A DNA stretch of 64,000 nucleotides from Actinomyces capricornis (GTDB taxonomy: Bacteria; Actinomycetota; Actinomycetes; Actinomycetales; Actinomycetaceae), in NCBI RefSeq assembly GCF_019974135.1, contig NZ_AP025017.1, positions 1,984,001-2,048,000 on the forward strand. Direction: 5' to 3'. A program made the position numbers and the translations under genes. The notes below the pieces were generated by a model, which searched no databases, was not told where the DNA came from, and was given only the letters and a program-made list of their open reading frames with translations. Within the stretch, counting starts at the first letter, position 1. Each line of letters starts with the position of its first letter. Positions 7,668 to 16,223 of the stretch are shown here, in pieces.

Positions 7668-9089
7668 TCAGGGGGTGTCCTGCTCCTCGGCCCCGTGCCC
7701 ACTGCCGTCCTGGGGCAGGAGGTGGCCCACCATGTCGGTCAGGCCCGTGCCCACCAGGCTGCGCAGCACGGCGTCGAGCTGGTCGACATTGCCGGCCACG
7801 GCCCGGGGCAGGGCGCTGGCGCCCTCGGTGGAGATGATGGACATGTCGCGCACATTGCCCAGGGGCTCGCTCAGGGCCCGGGCGATCTCGGGGGCCTTGT
7901 CCAGCAGCATCTGGCGCGTGGCCGCCTCGCCGTACTTGGCCAGGGCATCGGCCTTGTCGCTCATCGCCTTGGCCTCGGCCTCACCGGCGGCGCGGATGGT
8001 CTCGGCCTCGGCCTGACCCCGGGCGGCGATCGCATCGGCCTCGGCACGGGCGCGCGCTGCCGTCGCCTTGGCCTCGGCCTCGGCGCGGGCGACGGTGGCC
8101 TGCGCCTGGGCCTCGGCGTCCAGCCGGGTGCGCTCGGCCTCGGCCTCGGCGCGCAGCAGTGCCTCGGTCTTGGAGGCCTGGGCCTCCTGCTCGCGCTGGT
8201 AGCGGGCGGCATCGGCGGGCTTGCGCACCGAGGAGTCCAGCTCGCGCTCGGTCAGGGCCGCCTTGGCCTCGGCGGCCTCCTGCTCGATGACGGCGATCTC
8301 GCGCTCCTTGGCGGCGCGCGCCAGGGGCCCGGCGGAGTCGGCGTCGGCCTGGGCCTTGTCGGTCTCGGCCTTGAGCTGGGCGGCGCGCAGGGCCAGGTCG
8401 CGCTCGCGCTCGGCGATGAGCTGGCGCGAGGTCACCTCGGCGTCGCGGGCCTCGCGTTCGGCATTGGCCCGCGCGATGCGCGCGTCCTTCTCCACGCGCT
8501 GCTGCTCGGGCACGCCCAGGGACTCGATGTAGCCGCCGGCGTCGGTGATCTCCGAGACCTGGAGCATGTCGATCTCCAGGCCCATGTTGGCCAGGACCGA
8601 CTTGGCGTCGTCGAAGACGTTCTTCTGCAGGGCGTCGCGGTCGGAGATGAGGTCGGTGACCGTCATGTGGCCGATGATGGAGCGCAGGGAGCCGATGAGG
8701 GCCTCACGGGCGGAGTCGGCGATGGCCTGGTCGGTGTTGGGCTTGCCCAGGAAGCGCTTGGCGGCGGCCCGCACCTGCTCGTCGGAGTCCCCGACCTTGA
8801 CGGCCGCCACCGCCGAGACATTGACATTGATCTTGTTCTCGTCCTCGGCGGTGACCTTGAAGCCGATCGTGGTCTGGGTGAAGGGCAGGTACTGGATGGA
8901 CTGGATGATCGGCAGCACGAAGTCGCGCCCGCCGGGGTGGATGATCTTGACCGCTCCCCGGTTGGACCCGGAGATGAGCCCGGTGAGGTTGGAGGGGACG
9001 ACGACGACCCGCGTGAGCATGTAGCCGCCCAGGAGCAGCACGATGACGATCAGTGCTGCGATGGGTAGGACCACGGAGGAGTCGAGCAT
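7668..9089 (-). CDS. SPFH/Band 7 domain protein, flotillin-like
   Basis: Membrane-microdomain scaffold type protein of 473 residues. An N-terminal helix (about 7-26) anchors it, followed by the SPFH/Band 7 domain (about 27-190, including LPFTQTTIGFKVTAEDENK and VNVSAVAAVKV). About 190-410 is a long Ala/Glu/Lys/Arg-rich coiled coil with many AEAEA and ARAEA runs, typical of flotillins, and the C-terminus is short. Start 9089 is supported by GAAAGGAACAG upstream. The NfeD-like gene lies 113 bases upstream on the same strand, the usual partnership of SPFH and NfeD proteins. Known members organise lipid domains and membrane fluidity; a specific role here is inference. Confidence 0.88.
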   Translation of the reverse strand: MLDSSVVLPIAALIVIVLLLGGYMLTRVVVVPSNLTGLISGSNRGAVKIIHPGGRDFVLPIIQSIQYLPFTQTTIGFKVTAEDENKINVNVSAVAAVKVGDSDEQVRAAAKRFLGKPNTDQAIADSAREALIGSLRSIIGHMTVTDLISDRDALQKNVFDDAKSVLANMGLEIDMLQVSEITDAGGYIESLGVPEQQRVEKDARIARANAEREARDAEVTSRQLIAERERDLALRAAQLKAETDKAQADADSAGPLARAAKEREIAVIEQEAAEAKAALTERELDSSVRKPADAARYQREQEAQASKTEALLRAEAEAERTRLDAEAQAQATVARAEAEAKATAARARAEADAIAARGQAEAETIRAAGEAEAKAMSDKADALAKYGEAATRQMLLDKAPEIARALSEPLGNVRDMSIISTEGASALPRAVAGNVDQLDAVLRSLVGTGLTDMVGHLLPQDGSGHGAEEQDTP

Positions 9090-9202
9090 GGCTGACTGTT
9101 CCTTTCGGTGATGAGGAGGGAACTGGGAATGGGAACGGGGCGGGGAGGCTGCGGGGCGCGGGACCGGGAGGCCCGCAGCGGCTGAGAGGGGCTCTGGGCG
9201 GC

Positions 9203-9703
9203 TCAGTCCTGCAACCAGGGGGTGATGAGGAGCGCGTCGTCCTCGGCGGCGATGTCCAGGACCCAGGCCTTCTGGCCCGCGCTCAGCGGCTCGGTGGAGC
9301 GCGCCGCCAGCGTGAGCTGGTGGCCGCGTGTGAGGGCGCGGACCTCGCCGGTGCCCTCCTTCCACCACAGGACGCTGACCTCCTGCCCCACCAGCTCGGC
9401 GGCCGACGGCGGTGCGGCGTCCAGGGGCATGGAGCGCCGCAGCCGGCACCAGGTCCAGCGCGTGGCCCCGCCGGCGGCCAGGGCCAGGGCGGCGGGCGCG
9501 CCCCACAGCACGACGGCGGAGACCTGGCGGGACTGGCCCGCGGCGGCCTCCACGCCCATGCCCACGGCCCCGAAGACCGCCAGGGCGACGGCCAGGACCG
9601 GCAGTGCGCCGTCGGGCAGCAGCTCGTCCAGGGGCCCGTCCAGGAGGATCCCCAACAGCAGGACGGCGCAGCCGATGAGAGTGCACCAGGCGAAGATGCT
9701 CAT
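9203..9703 (-). CDS. NfeD-like membrane protein
   Basis: 166 residues with three hydrophobic stretches (about 3-21, 34-52 and 62-80) and a C-terminal soluble part from about 100 (VGQEVSVLWWKEGTGEVRAL) of the size and composition of the NfeD OB-fold domain. It lacks the long serine-protease-like NfeD1a segment, so it is the short NfeD1b type. Start 9703 follows AGGAGGG on the minus strand. It is directly upstream of the SPFH gene and probably in the same operon. The assignment rests on topology, size and partner rather than a strong motif, so some doubt remains. Confidence 0.68.
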   Translation of the reverse strand: MSIFAWCTLIGCAVLLLGILLDGPLDELLPDGALPVLAVALAVFGAVGMGVEAAAGQSRQVSAVVLWGAPAALALAAGGATRWTWCRLRRSMPLDAAPPSAAELVGQEVSVLWWKEGTGEVRALTRGHQLTLAARSTEPLSAGQKAWVLDIAAEDDALLITPWLQD

Positions 9704-9810
9704 GAGTCCGCCCTCCTGGGATGTGGGAATCGGGGATCGTGACCACCGCCTCTGGCGGTGGCCACGGGTGGGATTCTGCCACGCGGGGGCGGGCTGGTCA
9801 GTCCAATGGC

Positions 9811-10482
9811 TCAGCCCAGCTCGTAGTGGGCGGGGTCCTGGCCGGTATTGCGCAGGACGTCGGACAGGGGGCTGATGAGGGCCAGGCGGAAGGCGGGGTC
9901 CATGCTCCCGGCACTGATGGAGCCCCAGATCTGCTCGGCGCTCAGGGGCGTGCTGGTGGGGTCCAGGTCCCGGCGCATGGCGGCCACCAGGTCGGACTCC
10001 AGGCGGGCGTAGGCCATGGTGTAGGAGTCGGGCCACACCGCCTGGGGCCGCCGCGAGCGCAGGATGGTGAAGTTGCGCAGGGCGCGCTGGACCTCGTGGG
10101 AGGCCCACAGCATCGACTCCACCCGCAGGTGGTTGAGGGCCTCATCGGCCGAGCCGATGACCGGCACGTGCCCGGGGCGCATGAGGTGGCGGTTCTCCTG
10201 GGCCGCTTGGTGGAGGAAGGCCCGGTAGAGCCGGGTCTTGTCGGCCATGACCCGCTCCTCCGAGGCGGTTCGCAGCTGCTTGAGGGCGCGCTGCTCCCCG
10301 GCCTGGGCGCTGTGCGCCGCCGACTGCACCCGGCGCAGCCGCTCGATGCTGGCCCGGGAGATCCTGGAGGCCTCCCTGGCGGCGATCTCGGCCCGCGCCG
10401 CACTGCGGCCGGCCACGATGATGGCCACCAGGGCGATCGCCAGGCTCAATCCGATCGCCGGTGCCACAACAAGCAGGTCCAT
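9811..10482 (-). CDS. Membrane-anchored protein of unknown function
   Basis: Not recognised. 223 residues: one N-terminal helix (about 3-24, begins VVAPAIGLSLAIALVAII), then an Arg/Ala/Glu-rich segment likely to be coiled coil (about 27-80), then a mixed globular part with HLMRPGHVPVIGSADEAL and a Trp-containing region near residue 125-155. No catalytic motif is obvious. It sits 107 bases upstream of the NfeD-like gene on the same strand and may belong to that membrane-domain operon. The ATG at 10482 is weakly supported by AGGAT about 8 bases upstream. Codon use matches its neighbours, so it looks like a true gene. Confidence 0.68.
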   Translation of the reverse strand: MDLLVVAPAIGLSLAIALVAIIVAGRSAARAEIAAREASRISRASIERLRRVQSAAHSAQAGEQRALKQLRTASEERVMADKTRLYRAFLHQAAQENRHLMRPGHVPVIGSADEALNHLRVESMLWASHEVQRALRNFTILRSRRPQAVWPDSYTMAYARLESDLVAAMRRDLDPTSTPLSAEQIWGSISAGSMDPAFRLALISPLSDVLRNTGQDPAHYELG

Positions 10483-10783
10483 GGGCCCATCCTGCCTGGC
10501 TCCGGGCCCTGCGGCATACCATCTCAGGCGCGAATGGGCCCCGATTCAGACACAGAGTCCGGACGCAGAAGAATCTGATGAAGCTCTGAATCATCCCTGA
10601 AGTGCGCCGGAGTCGGGTCGGGTGGGGCAGGGGGCCTGACGGGGGAGGCGATACCGGGAGGCGGGGCCGGGGCGCACCGTGGGGCGCACCGCGGGGTGCG
10701 CCACGGGGTAGGGCCGCGGTGGCCTGCGGATCGCCGTCGTGCCCGTGTGGCGGGGCCCGCCCCGGGCCGGTAGCGTCGCCCCC
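10483..10783. promoter_or_regulatory. Divergent intergenic region upstream of dhaK
   Basis: No gene seen. It holds a small inverted repeat GGCGCACC (10683-10690) against GGTGCGCC (10695-10702), with a direct copy of GGCGCACC just before at 10671. TAGCGT at 10771-10776 is placed like a -10 box only 8 bases before the dhaK ATG, and no Shine-Dalgarno sequence precedes that ATG, so dhaK may be transcribed as a leaderless mRNA. Promoters for both divergent genes must lie here. Confidence 0.4.
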
Positions 10784-11788
10784 ATGAAGAAGCTCATCGA
10801 TTCCGCCGACACCGTCGTCGCGGACGCACTGGCGGGGATGGCCGCGGCCCACCCCGACCAGCTCGCCGTCGACCTGGACCACCACATCGTCTACCGCCGC
10901 ACTCCCAAGGAGGAAGGCCGGGTCGCCATCATCTCCGGCGGTGGCAGCGGCCACGAGCCCCTCCACGGCGGCTTCGTGGGCGCGGGTATGCTCGACGCCG
11001 CCTGCGCCGGGGAGATCTTCACCTCCCCCGTCCCCGACCAGATCGTGGCGGCCACCACCGCCGTGGACCGGGGCGCCGGCGTGCTCCACATCGTCAAGAA
11101 CTACACCGGCGATGTCATGAACTTCGAGATGGCCGCCGAGATCGTGGACATGGAGTCCGGTATCGAGGTGGCCACCGTGGTGACCAACGACGACGTCGCC
11201 GTCGAGGACTCCCTGTACACCGCGGGCCGCCGCGGGGTGGGGATCACGGTCATGGTGGAGAAGATCGCCGGGGCGGCCGCCGAGGAGGGGCGCAGCCTGG
11301 CCGAGGTCGCCGAGATCGCCTCGCGCGTCAATGCTGCGGGACGCTCCATGGGGATGGCCCTGACCTCCTGCACGGTGCCCGCCAACGGCAAGCCCTCCTT
11401 CGACCTGCCCGAGGACGAGATGGAGATCGGGATCGGCATCCACGGCGAGCCCGGCCGCCACCGCGAGAGGATCGCACCGGCCAAGCAGGTCGCCGCCCAG
11501 CTCATCGAGCCCATCCTGGCCGAGCTCCCCCAGGGCGATGGCCACGGTGTCATCGCCATGCTCAACGGGATGGGGGCCACGCCGCTGCTCGAGCTCTACC
11601 TCATGTACGGGCACGTCGCCGACCAGCTCGGCGCCGCGGGTGTCACGGTGGAGCGCTCCCTGGTGGGCAACTACATCACCAGCCTGGACATGGCCGGCTG
11701 CTCCCTGACCCTGCTGCGTGCCGACGAGGAGATGCTGCGCCTCTGGGACGCCCCGGTCCTCACCCCCGGGCTGAGGTGGGGGGCATGA
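10784..11788 (+). CDS. dhaK: Dihydroxyacetone kinase subunit DhaK (PTS-dependent)
   Basis: 334-residue substrate-binding subunit of the phosphoenolpyruvate-dependent dihydroxyacetone kinase. DhaK binds dihydroxyacetone covalently through a His; the matching GIGIHGEPG motif puts it at H220. Other marks are GGGSGHEPLHGGFVG near 47-61 and KNYTGDVMNFEMA near 105-117. The ATG at 10784 is chosen over an upstream GTG because the DhaK fold starts at MKKLIDSA. Its stop overlaps the start of dhaL-dhaM by 4 bases (ATGA), indicating translational coupling. The product, dihydroxyacetone phosphate, feeds glycolysis. Confidence 0.94.
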   Translation: MKKLIDSADTVVADALAGMAAAHPDQLAVDLDHHIVYRRTPKEEGRVAIISGGGSGHEPLHGGFVGAGMLDAACAGEIFTSPVPDQIVAATTAVDRGAGVLHIVKNYTGDVMNFEMAAEIVDMESGIEVATVVTNDDVAVEDSLYTAGRRGVGITVMVEKIAGAAAEEGRSLAEVAEIASRVNAAGRSMGMALTSCTVPANGKPSFDLPEDEMEIGIGIHGEPGRHRERIAPAKQVAAQLIEPILAELPQGDGHGVIAMLNGMGATPLLELYLMYGHVADQLGAAGVTVERSLVGNYITSLDMAGCSLTLLRADEEMLRLWDAPVLTPGLRWGA

Positions 11789-13029
11789 GCCGGGCGCCGG
11801 GCATCCAGGAGCTGGGCGCCGCCGACCTGCGGGCCTGGCTGCACGAGTGCTCCGCACTGGTGAGCGCCCACGCCGAGGAGCTGACCGCCCTGGATGCGGC
11901 CATCGGGGACGCCGACCACGGCGCCAATATGAAGCGGGGCCTCAGCGCCGTCGAGGCGGTCCTGGAGGCCGGTGGCTTCGAGACCATCGGGGCCCTGCTG
12001 AAGAAGGCGGGCATGACCCTGGTCTCCACGGTCGGGGGTGCCTCGGGCCCCCTGTACGGCACGTTCTTCATGCGCATGGGGGCGGCCGCGGGGGCGGCCG
12101 CGGCCCTGGATGCCCAGGGGCTGGCGCAGGCGATGGCCGCGGGCGTGGAGGGCATCGCCGCGCGCGGGCGGGCCACCACGGGGGAGAAGACCATGCTCGA
12201 TGCGTGGAGCCCCGCCCTGGAGGCCCTCGGCTCCCACCCCGAGGACCTGGTGGCCGCCACCGCCGCGGCCGCCCGGGCGGCTGAGGAGGGCCGCCAGGCC
12301 ACCGAGGCGATGATCGCCACCAAGGGGCGGGCCTCCTACCTGGCCGAGCGCTCCGTGGGTCATATCGATCCCGGGGCGGCCTCCACGGCCCTCATCCTCC
12401 AGGCCCTGGCCCAGGTGGTCGCCGGCGGTAGTGCCGGCGACGGCGGGACTGGCGCCGCCGCTGAGGCGGTGCCTGCCCCCGGCACCGGTGCGGACGATGG
12501 CGCCTCCCCGACGGGGGGCGCGCAGTCCCGGGAGGGGGCGCCCGCCGATGAGCCGGCGGCTGCGGCCGTCGCGCCCGCGCAGGAATCCGCTCCGAGTGCG
12601 GCGCCCTCCGCGGTGGGCATCGTGCTGGTCTCGCACTCGCGCGCCCTGGCGCAGGCCGCCGCCGACCTGGCCACCAGCCTGGTGGCGGGCCTCGACGTCG
12701 TCGTCGAGATCGCCGCAGGGCTGCCCGACGGCGGTCTGGGGACTGACGGGTCGGCCGTGGCCGCGGCCATCACGCGGGTGGCCCAGGGGCGGGGCAGCGC
12801 CGGAGTACTGGTCCTGGCCGACCTGGGCAGTGCCATCATGAGCGCCGAGGCCGCCCTGGAGCAGCTGGAGGAGCCGGTGGCCGCGCGCACGCGGATCAGT
12901 GCGGCCCCCTTCATCGAGGGGCTTGTGGGCGCCTATGCGGCGGCGGGCATTGGCCGCGACCTGGATGCCGTGGCCGCTGAGGCGCTGACGGCGTCGGCGG
13001 CCAAGGAGGCCCAGGTCGGCGCGTCATGA
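11785..13029 (+). CDS. dhaL: DhaL-DhaM fusion: dihydroxyacetone kinase ADP-binding subunit plus PTS EIIA(Man)-like phosphocarrier
   Basis: A single 414-residue polypeptide with two domains. Residues about 5-210 are DhaL, which carries the bound ADP cofactor: DAAIGDADHGANMKRG (37-52) holds the Mg-ligating Asp residues, and TLVSTVGGASGPLYG follows. Residues about 212-273 are an Ala/Pro/Gly-rich linker. Residues about 274-400 are the DhaM EIIA domain, with the phosphorylated His in LVSHSRALAQ (H284) and VLADLGSAIMSAE. In most bacteria DhaL and DhaM are separate proteins, so the phosphocarrier and the cofactor domain are joined here. The HPr and EI domains of E. coli DhaM are absent. ATG at 11785 overlaps dhaK (ATGA). 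The frame is continuous through the linker with no sign of a sequencing join. Confidence 0.92.
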   Translation: MSRAPGIQELGAADLRAWLHECSALVSAHAEELTALDAAIGDADHGANMKRGLSAVEAVLEAGGFETIGALLKKAGMTLVSTVGGASGPLYGTFFMRMGAAAGAAAALDAQGLAQAMAAGVEGIAARGRATTGEKTMLDAWSPALEALGSHPEDLVAATAAAARAAEEGRQATEAMIATKGRASYLAERSVGHIDPGAASTALILQALAQVVAGGSAGDGGTGAAAEAVPAPGTGADDGASPTGGAQSREGAPADEPAAAAVAPAQESAPSAAPSAVGIVLVSHSRALAQAAADLATSLVAGLDVVVEIAAGLPDGGLGTDGSAVAAAITRVAQGRGSAGVLVLADLGSAIMSAEAALEQLEEPVAARTRISAAPFIEGLVGAYAAAGIGRDLDAVAAEALTASAAKEAQVGAS

Positions 13030-13364
13030 AGCTCGGGGCGTCATGAATGACGCCCGGTGATGAGCCGGCGCCGGTGCGATGGCCGCCCGAGACCAGGCAG
13101 CCACTGCCGCGAGGGGACGGTGGGCCGCGGGAGCGGCGCGGCGGGTGCCGTCCCCTCGCGCTGTGCCGGCCGGATGCCGGCTGGGGATAGCGGTAGGATG
13201 GGGCGGCTCGACCCGAGCCCCAGGCAGCGCATCGAGGGGCTGCGGGACGGGCGGGCCGCCGTGAGGGCGTCGGGACCAGCATGCGACAGTCCACCGCGCC
13301 TTGCGGACTTCCGACCAATGGCAGACCGAGGGTCCGGCGCCGGGCCCCTGAGAAGGACCCCACC
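13030..13364. terminator. Intergenic region with terminator hairpin after dhaLM
   Basis: A perfect 12-bp inverted repeat (13109-13120 against 13148-13159) with a 27-base loop that itself can pair is the likely terminator for dhaKLM. The remaining bases up to 13364 must hold the promoter of the epimerase gene; no clear boxes and no coding sequence were found. Confidence 0.5.
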
Positions 13365-14423
13365 ATGTCCCACACGCGCACCCAGCAGCCGCACCAGTAC
13401 GCCGCGAGCGGCAGTGATGCCCCGGATTGTCAGGACTCTGCGGATCCGGCGAGGGCCATGGAGGCCGCCGGTGAGCCGCAGCCCGGTATCAACGGACGGC
13501 TCATCGACCTGGAGGCGGGGCCGTACCGGGCCCGCATCGCCACATGCGGGGCCACCCTGGTCCACCTGAGGCGCTCGGGGCGCGACCTCGTCCTGCCCTT
13601 CGACGCGCAGACCGGCCTGCCCGGCGGGTGGCAGGGCAAGACGCTGGCCCCCTGGCCCAACCGGGTGGCGGGGGCGCGCTACACCTACGGCGGCACCCAG
13701 TACCTGCTGGCCTGCAACGAGCCCGAGACCGGTGCAGCCCTCCACGGCCTGGTGGGATGGAGCGACTTCCAGGTGGCCGAGCGCACCGGCAGCGAGGCGG
13801 TCCTCGCCCTCCTCCTGCCCGCCTCCTACGGCTACCCGTGGACCCTGGAGATCCGGGTGCGCTTCACCCTGGATGCGAGCGAGGGCCTGCGCCTGGGCAT
13901 CACGACGACGAGCCTGGGCGCCGCCCAGCCCGCCGCGCACACCCCGGGCGCCCCCCAGGGGAAGGACGGCGCCCTGCCCGCCCCCTACGGCGTGTCCTAC
14001 CACCCCTACCTCACCCGATCGGTCCCCATCGACCAGTGCCACCTGAGCGCCCCGGGCCGGCTCGTCCTGGAGACCGACCCCGCCACCCTGGCGCCCACTG
14101 GGGAGCGCGGCGTGGAGGGCACCGACTGGGACTGGCGCGAGGGGCGGCAGGTGGGCCCGACATCGACGGACAACGCCTACCTCGGCCTGCCCGAGGGGCC
14201 CTGGCAGGTGCGGCTGCGTGGGGGCCGGGATGGCAGCAGCGTCGTCCTGGAGGCCCAGGCGCCCTGGCTCCAGATCTACACCGCCGAGCACCTGGGGCGT
14301 ACCGGGGTGGCGGTTGAGCCCATGACCTGCCCGCCGGATGCCTTCAACAGCGGTCGCGACCTGCTCAGGCTGGCGCGGGGCCAGTCCCACGACTTCACCC
14401 TGTGCCTGCGCGAGGAGGACTGA
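13365..14423 (+). CDS. Aldose 1-epimerase family protein (GalM-like)
   Basis: Cytoplasmic mutarotase-family protein of 352 residues that would interconvert alpha and beta anomers of an aldose such as galactose or glucose. The fold starts near residue 43 (INGRLIDLEAGPYRARI). WPNRVAGARY, TGAALHGLVGW and VSYHPYLT give the Arg and two His positions conserved in GalM enzymes, and TDNAYLGL and VAVEPMTCPPDAFNSG give the C-terminal half with the Glu. The first 40 residues are extra and polar. The ATG at 13365 has AGAAGGACC upstream. A beta-galactosidase and sugar importer lie downstream, so galactose released there is a plausible substrate. Confidence 0.87.
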   Translation: MSHTRTQQPHQYAASGSDAPDCQDSADPARAMEAAGEPQPGINGRLIDLEAGPYRARIATCGATLVHLRRSGRDLVLPFDAQTGLPGGWQGKTLAPWPNRVAGARYTYGGTQYLLACNEPETGAALHGLVGWSDFQVAERTGSEAVLALLLPASYGYPWTLEIRVRFTLDASEGLRLGITTTSLGAAQPAAHTPGAPQGKDGALPAPYGVSYHPYLTRSVPIDQCHLSAPGRLVLETDPATLAPTGERGVEGTDWDWREGRQVGPTSTDNAYLGLPEGPWQVRLRGGRDGSSVVLEAQAPWLQIYTAEHLGRTGVAVEPMTCPPDAFNSGRDLLRLARGQSHDFTLCLREED

Positions 14424-14779
14424 GGCCGCGCCTTCGGGCTGCGATGGCTGGCGGTCCGCCTGGCGAGTTCCCCGCGATGGGGCGTATCTGCGCAGGCCGC
14501 GCGTGAAGTTCCTCTTTGATCCAGTCGCCACGGCCGCGAAACGGTGGTACTTTATGCGCTCAAGAAGCTTCAATGAAGCAGGATGACGCACCCCACGTCA
14601 TGATCCCAGTGGACTCCCATGCCGGCCGGGCTCCGAAGGAGGAGCCCGGTGGAGCCGAGGGCGCCAGGATGCGGGGCGGTACTCCACCTGCCCATCGAAG
14701 TCCTCACATTGATCACATCGCATATGGGCGCATCGCTGTGCCCCGTGCCCCGTAGGAGCATCTCAAGGAGGAGACTGCC
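14424..14779. promoter_or_regulatory. Leader of the sugar importer/beta-galactosidase operon
   Basis: No gene seen in 356 bases. A perfect 9-bp hairpin (14626-14634 against 14641-14649, loop 6) could terminate the upstream gene or act as an attenuator. The stretch 14505-14560 is locally AT-richer (TGGTACTTTATGC), a likely promoter zone. AAGGAGGAG at 14766-14774 is a strong ribosome site for the binding-protein gene. Confidence 0.45.
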
Positions 14780-16087
14780 ATGTCTGCACTGCTCTCACGC
14801 CGTTCCATCCTCGCCGGTTCCCTGGCGGCCGCCGCCGCTGCCAGCCTCGCCGCCTGCGGCGGCTCCGGGGGGTCCCAGGGCTCGTCTGGCAAGGACGGCA
14901 ACACCCTGACGGTGTGGACCTGGGACCCCAACTTCAACATCTACGCGATGAAGGAGGCTGAGAAGATCTATAAGAAGGACCACTCGGACTTCAGTCTCAA
15001 CATCGTGGAGATGGCCTGGGATGACGTGCAGCAGAAGCTCACCACCCTGGCCCAGAGCAAGGAGACCGACCAGCTGCCGGACATCTTCCTCATGCAGAAC
15101 CTGGCGGCGCAGAAGAACATTGCCAACTACCCGGACATCTTCTCCGACCTGGAGGACTCCGGCGTCGACTTCTCCCAGTTCCCCGAGTCGGTCCTCAACT
15201 ACTCCATGGAGGACGGGGTCCACTACGCCCTGCCCTTCGACTCGGGCACTGCCGTGCTGGCCCTGCGCACCGACCTGCTGGAGCAGGCCGGATACACGGT
15301 CAAGGACTTCACCGACACGACGTGGAGCAAGTTCATCGAGATGGGCAAGACCGTCAAGGACAAGACCGGTCTTCCCATGCTCTCGAGCCTGGCGGGCGGC
15401 TCGGACCTGTCCACCATGATCCTCCACTCCTCGGGCTCCAGCCTGTTCGCGGAGGATGGCAAGGTGACTATCGCCGACAACCCGGCGGTCCTCAAGGTCG
15501 CCGAGGTCTACAAGCAGCTGGTGGAGACCGGCGTGCTCATCGAGGTCAACTCCTGGGACGAGTACGTCGCCACCTTCACCAATGGCCAGGTGGTGGGCAC
15601 CATGAACGGCATCTGGATCTCGGGCTCCATCCAGACCGCCGAGGACCAGTCCGGCAAGTGGGCCCTGACCAATGTGCCGTCGCTCGACGGCGTCGACGGC
15701 GCCACCAACTACACCTCCAACGGCGGCTCGTCCTGGGTGATCTCCTCCAATGCCGACTACGAGCTGGCGGCCGACTTCCTCAAGGCCACTTTCGCAGGGT
15801 CCACCGAGCTCTACGACACGATCCTGCCCTCCTCCGGGGCGATCGCGAACTGGCTGCCCGCAGCCAAGTCCGAGGTCTACCAGAAGCCGGTCGAGTTCTA
15901 CGGCGGAGAGCCTGTCTACGCCCAGGTGGTGGAGTACGGCACCAAGGTGCCGGCAGTCAATATCGGTGTCTACGCCTACGAGGGGCGCGACGCCTTGACG
16001 GCCGCCATTACCCAGATCGTCAACGGAACCGACCCCAAGACGGCTCTGAAAGAGGCGCAGGAGACCACTGAGTTCGCCATGAGCTGA
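14780..16087 (+). CDS. ABC transporter sugar-binding lipoprotein (family 1 solute-binding protein)
   Basis: Extracytoplasmic lipoprotein of 435 residues that captures an oligosaccharide for import. The leader has a twin-arginine motif (SRRSILAG) and a lipobox LAAC with the lipidated Cys at 26, followed by a Ser/Gly linker, so export may use the Tat route. The mature part begins NTLTVWTWDPNF and has the carbohydrate-binding features SWDEYVATF, GTMNGIWISG and SNGGSSWVIS typical of CUT1 binding proteins. The ribosome site is AAGGAGGAG. Permease genes follow 136 bases downstream. With the coupled beta-galactosidase, a beta-galactoside such as lactose or a host-derived galactoside is the likely ligand. 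Confidence 0.92.
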   Translation: MSALLSRRSILAGSLAAAAAASLAACGGSGGSQGSSGKDGNTLTVWTWDPNFNIYAMKEAEKIYKKDHSDFSLNIVEMAWDDVQQKLTTLAQSKETDQLPDIFLMQNLAAQKNIANYPDIFSDLEDSGVDFSQFPESVLNYSMEDGVHYALPFDSGTAVLALRTDLLEQAGYTVKDFTDTTWSKFIEMGKTVKDKTGLPMLSSLAGGSDLSTMILHSSGSSLFAEDGKVTIADNPAVLKVAEVYKQLVETGVLIEVNSWDEYVATFTNGQVVGTMNGIWISGSIQTAEDQSGKWALTNVPSLDGVDGATNYTSNGGSSWVISSNADYELAADFLKATFAGSTELYDTILPSSGAIANWLPAAKSEVYQKPVEFYGGEPVYAQVVEYGTKVPAVNIGVYAYEGRDALTAAITQIVNGTDPKTALKEAQETTEFAMS

Positions 16088-16223
16088 GGTCCGCCATTCC
16101 CGGGGCTGGTGCCCGTGGCGGCCGTGGAGGGCCGCGGGTATCAGCCCCGGAGCAGTGGGGCCGGGTCCGCATGGCCGGCCCCGCACGGCGAGAAGAACAC
16201 GGTGAGAAGAAAGTAGGTTGTCC

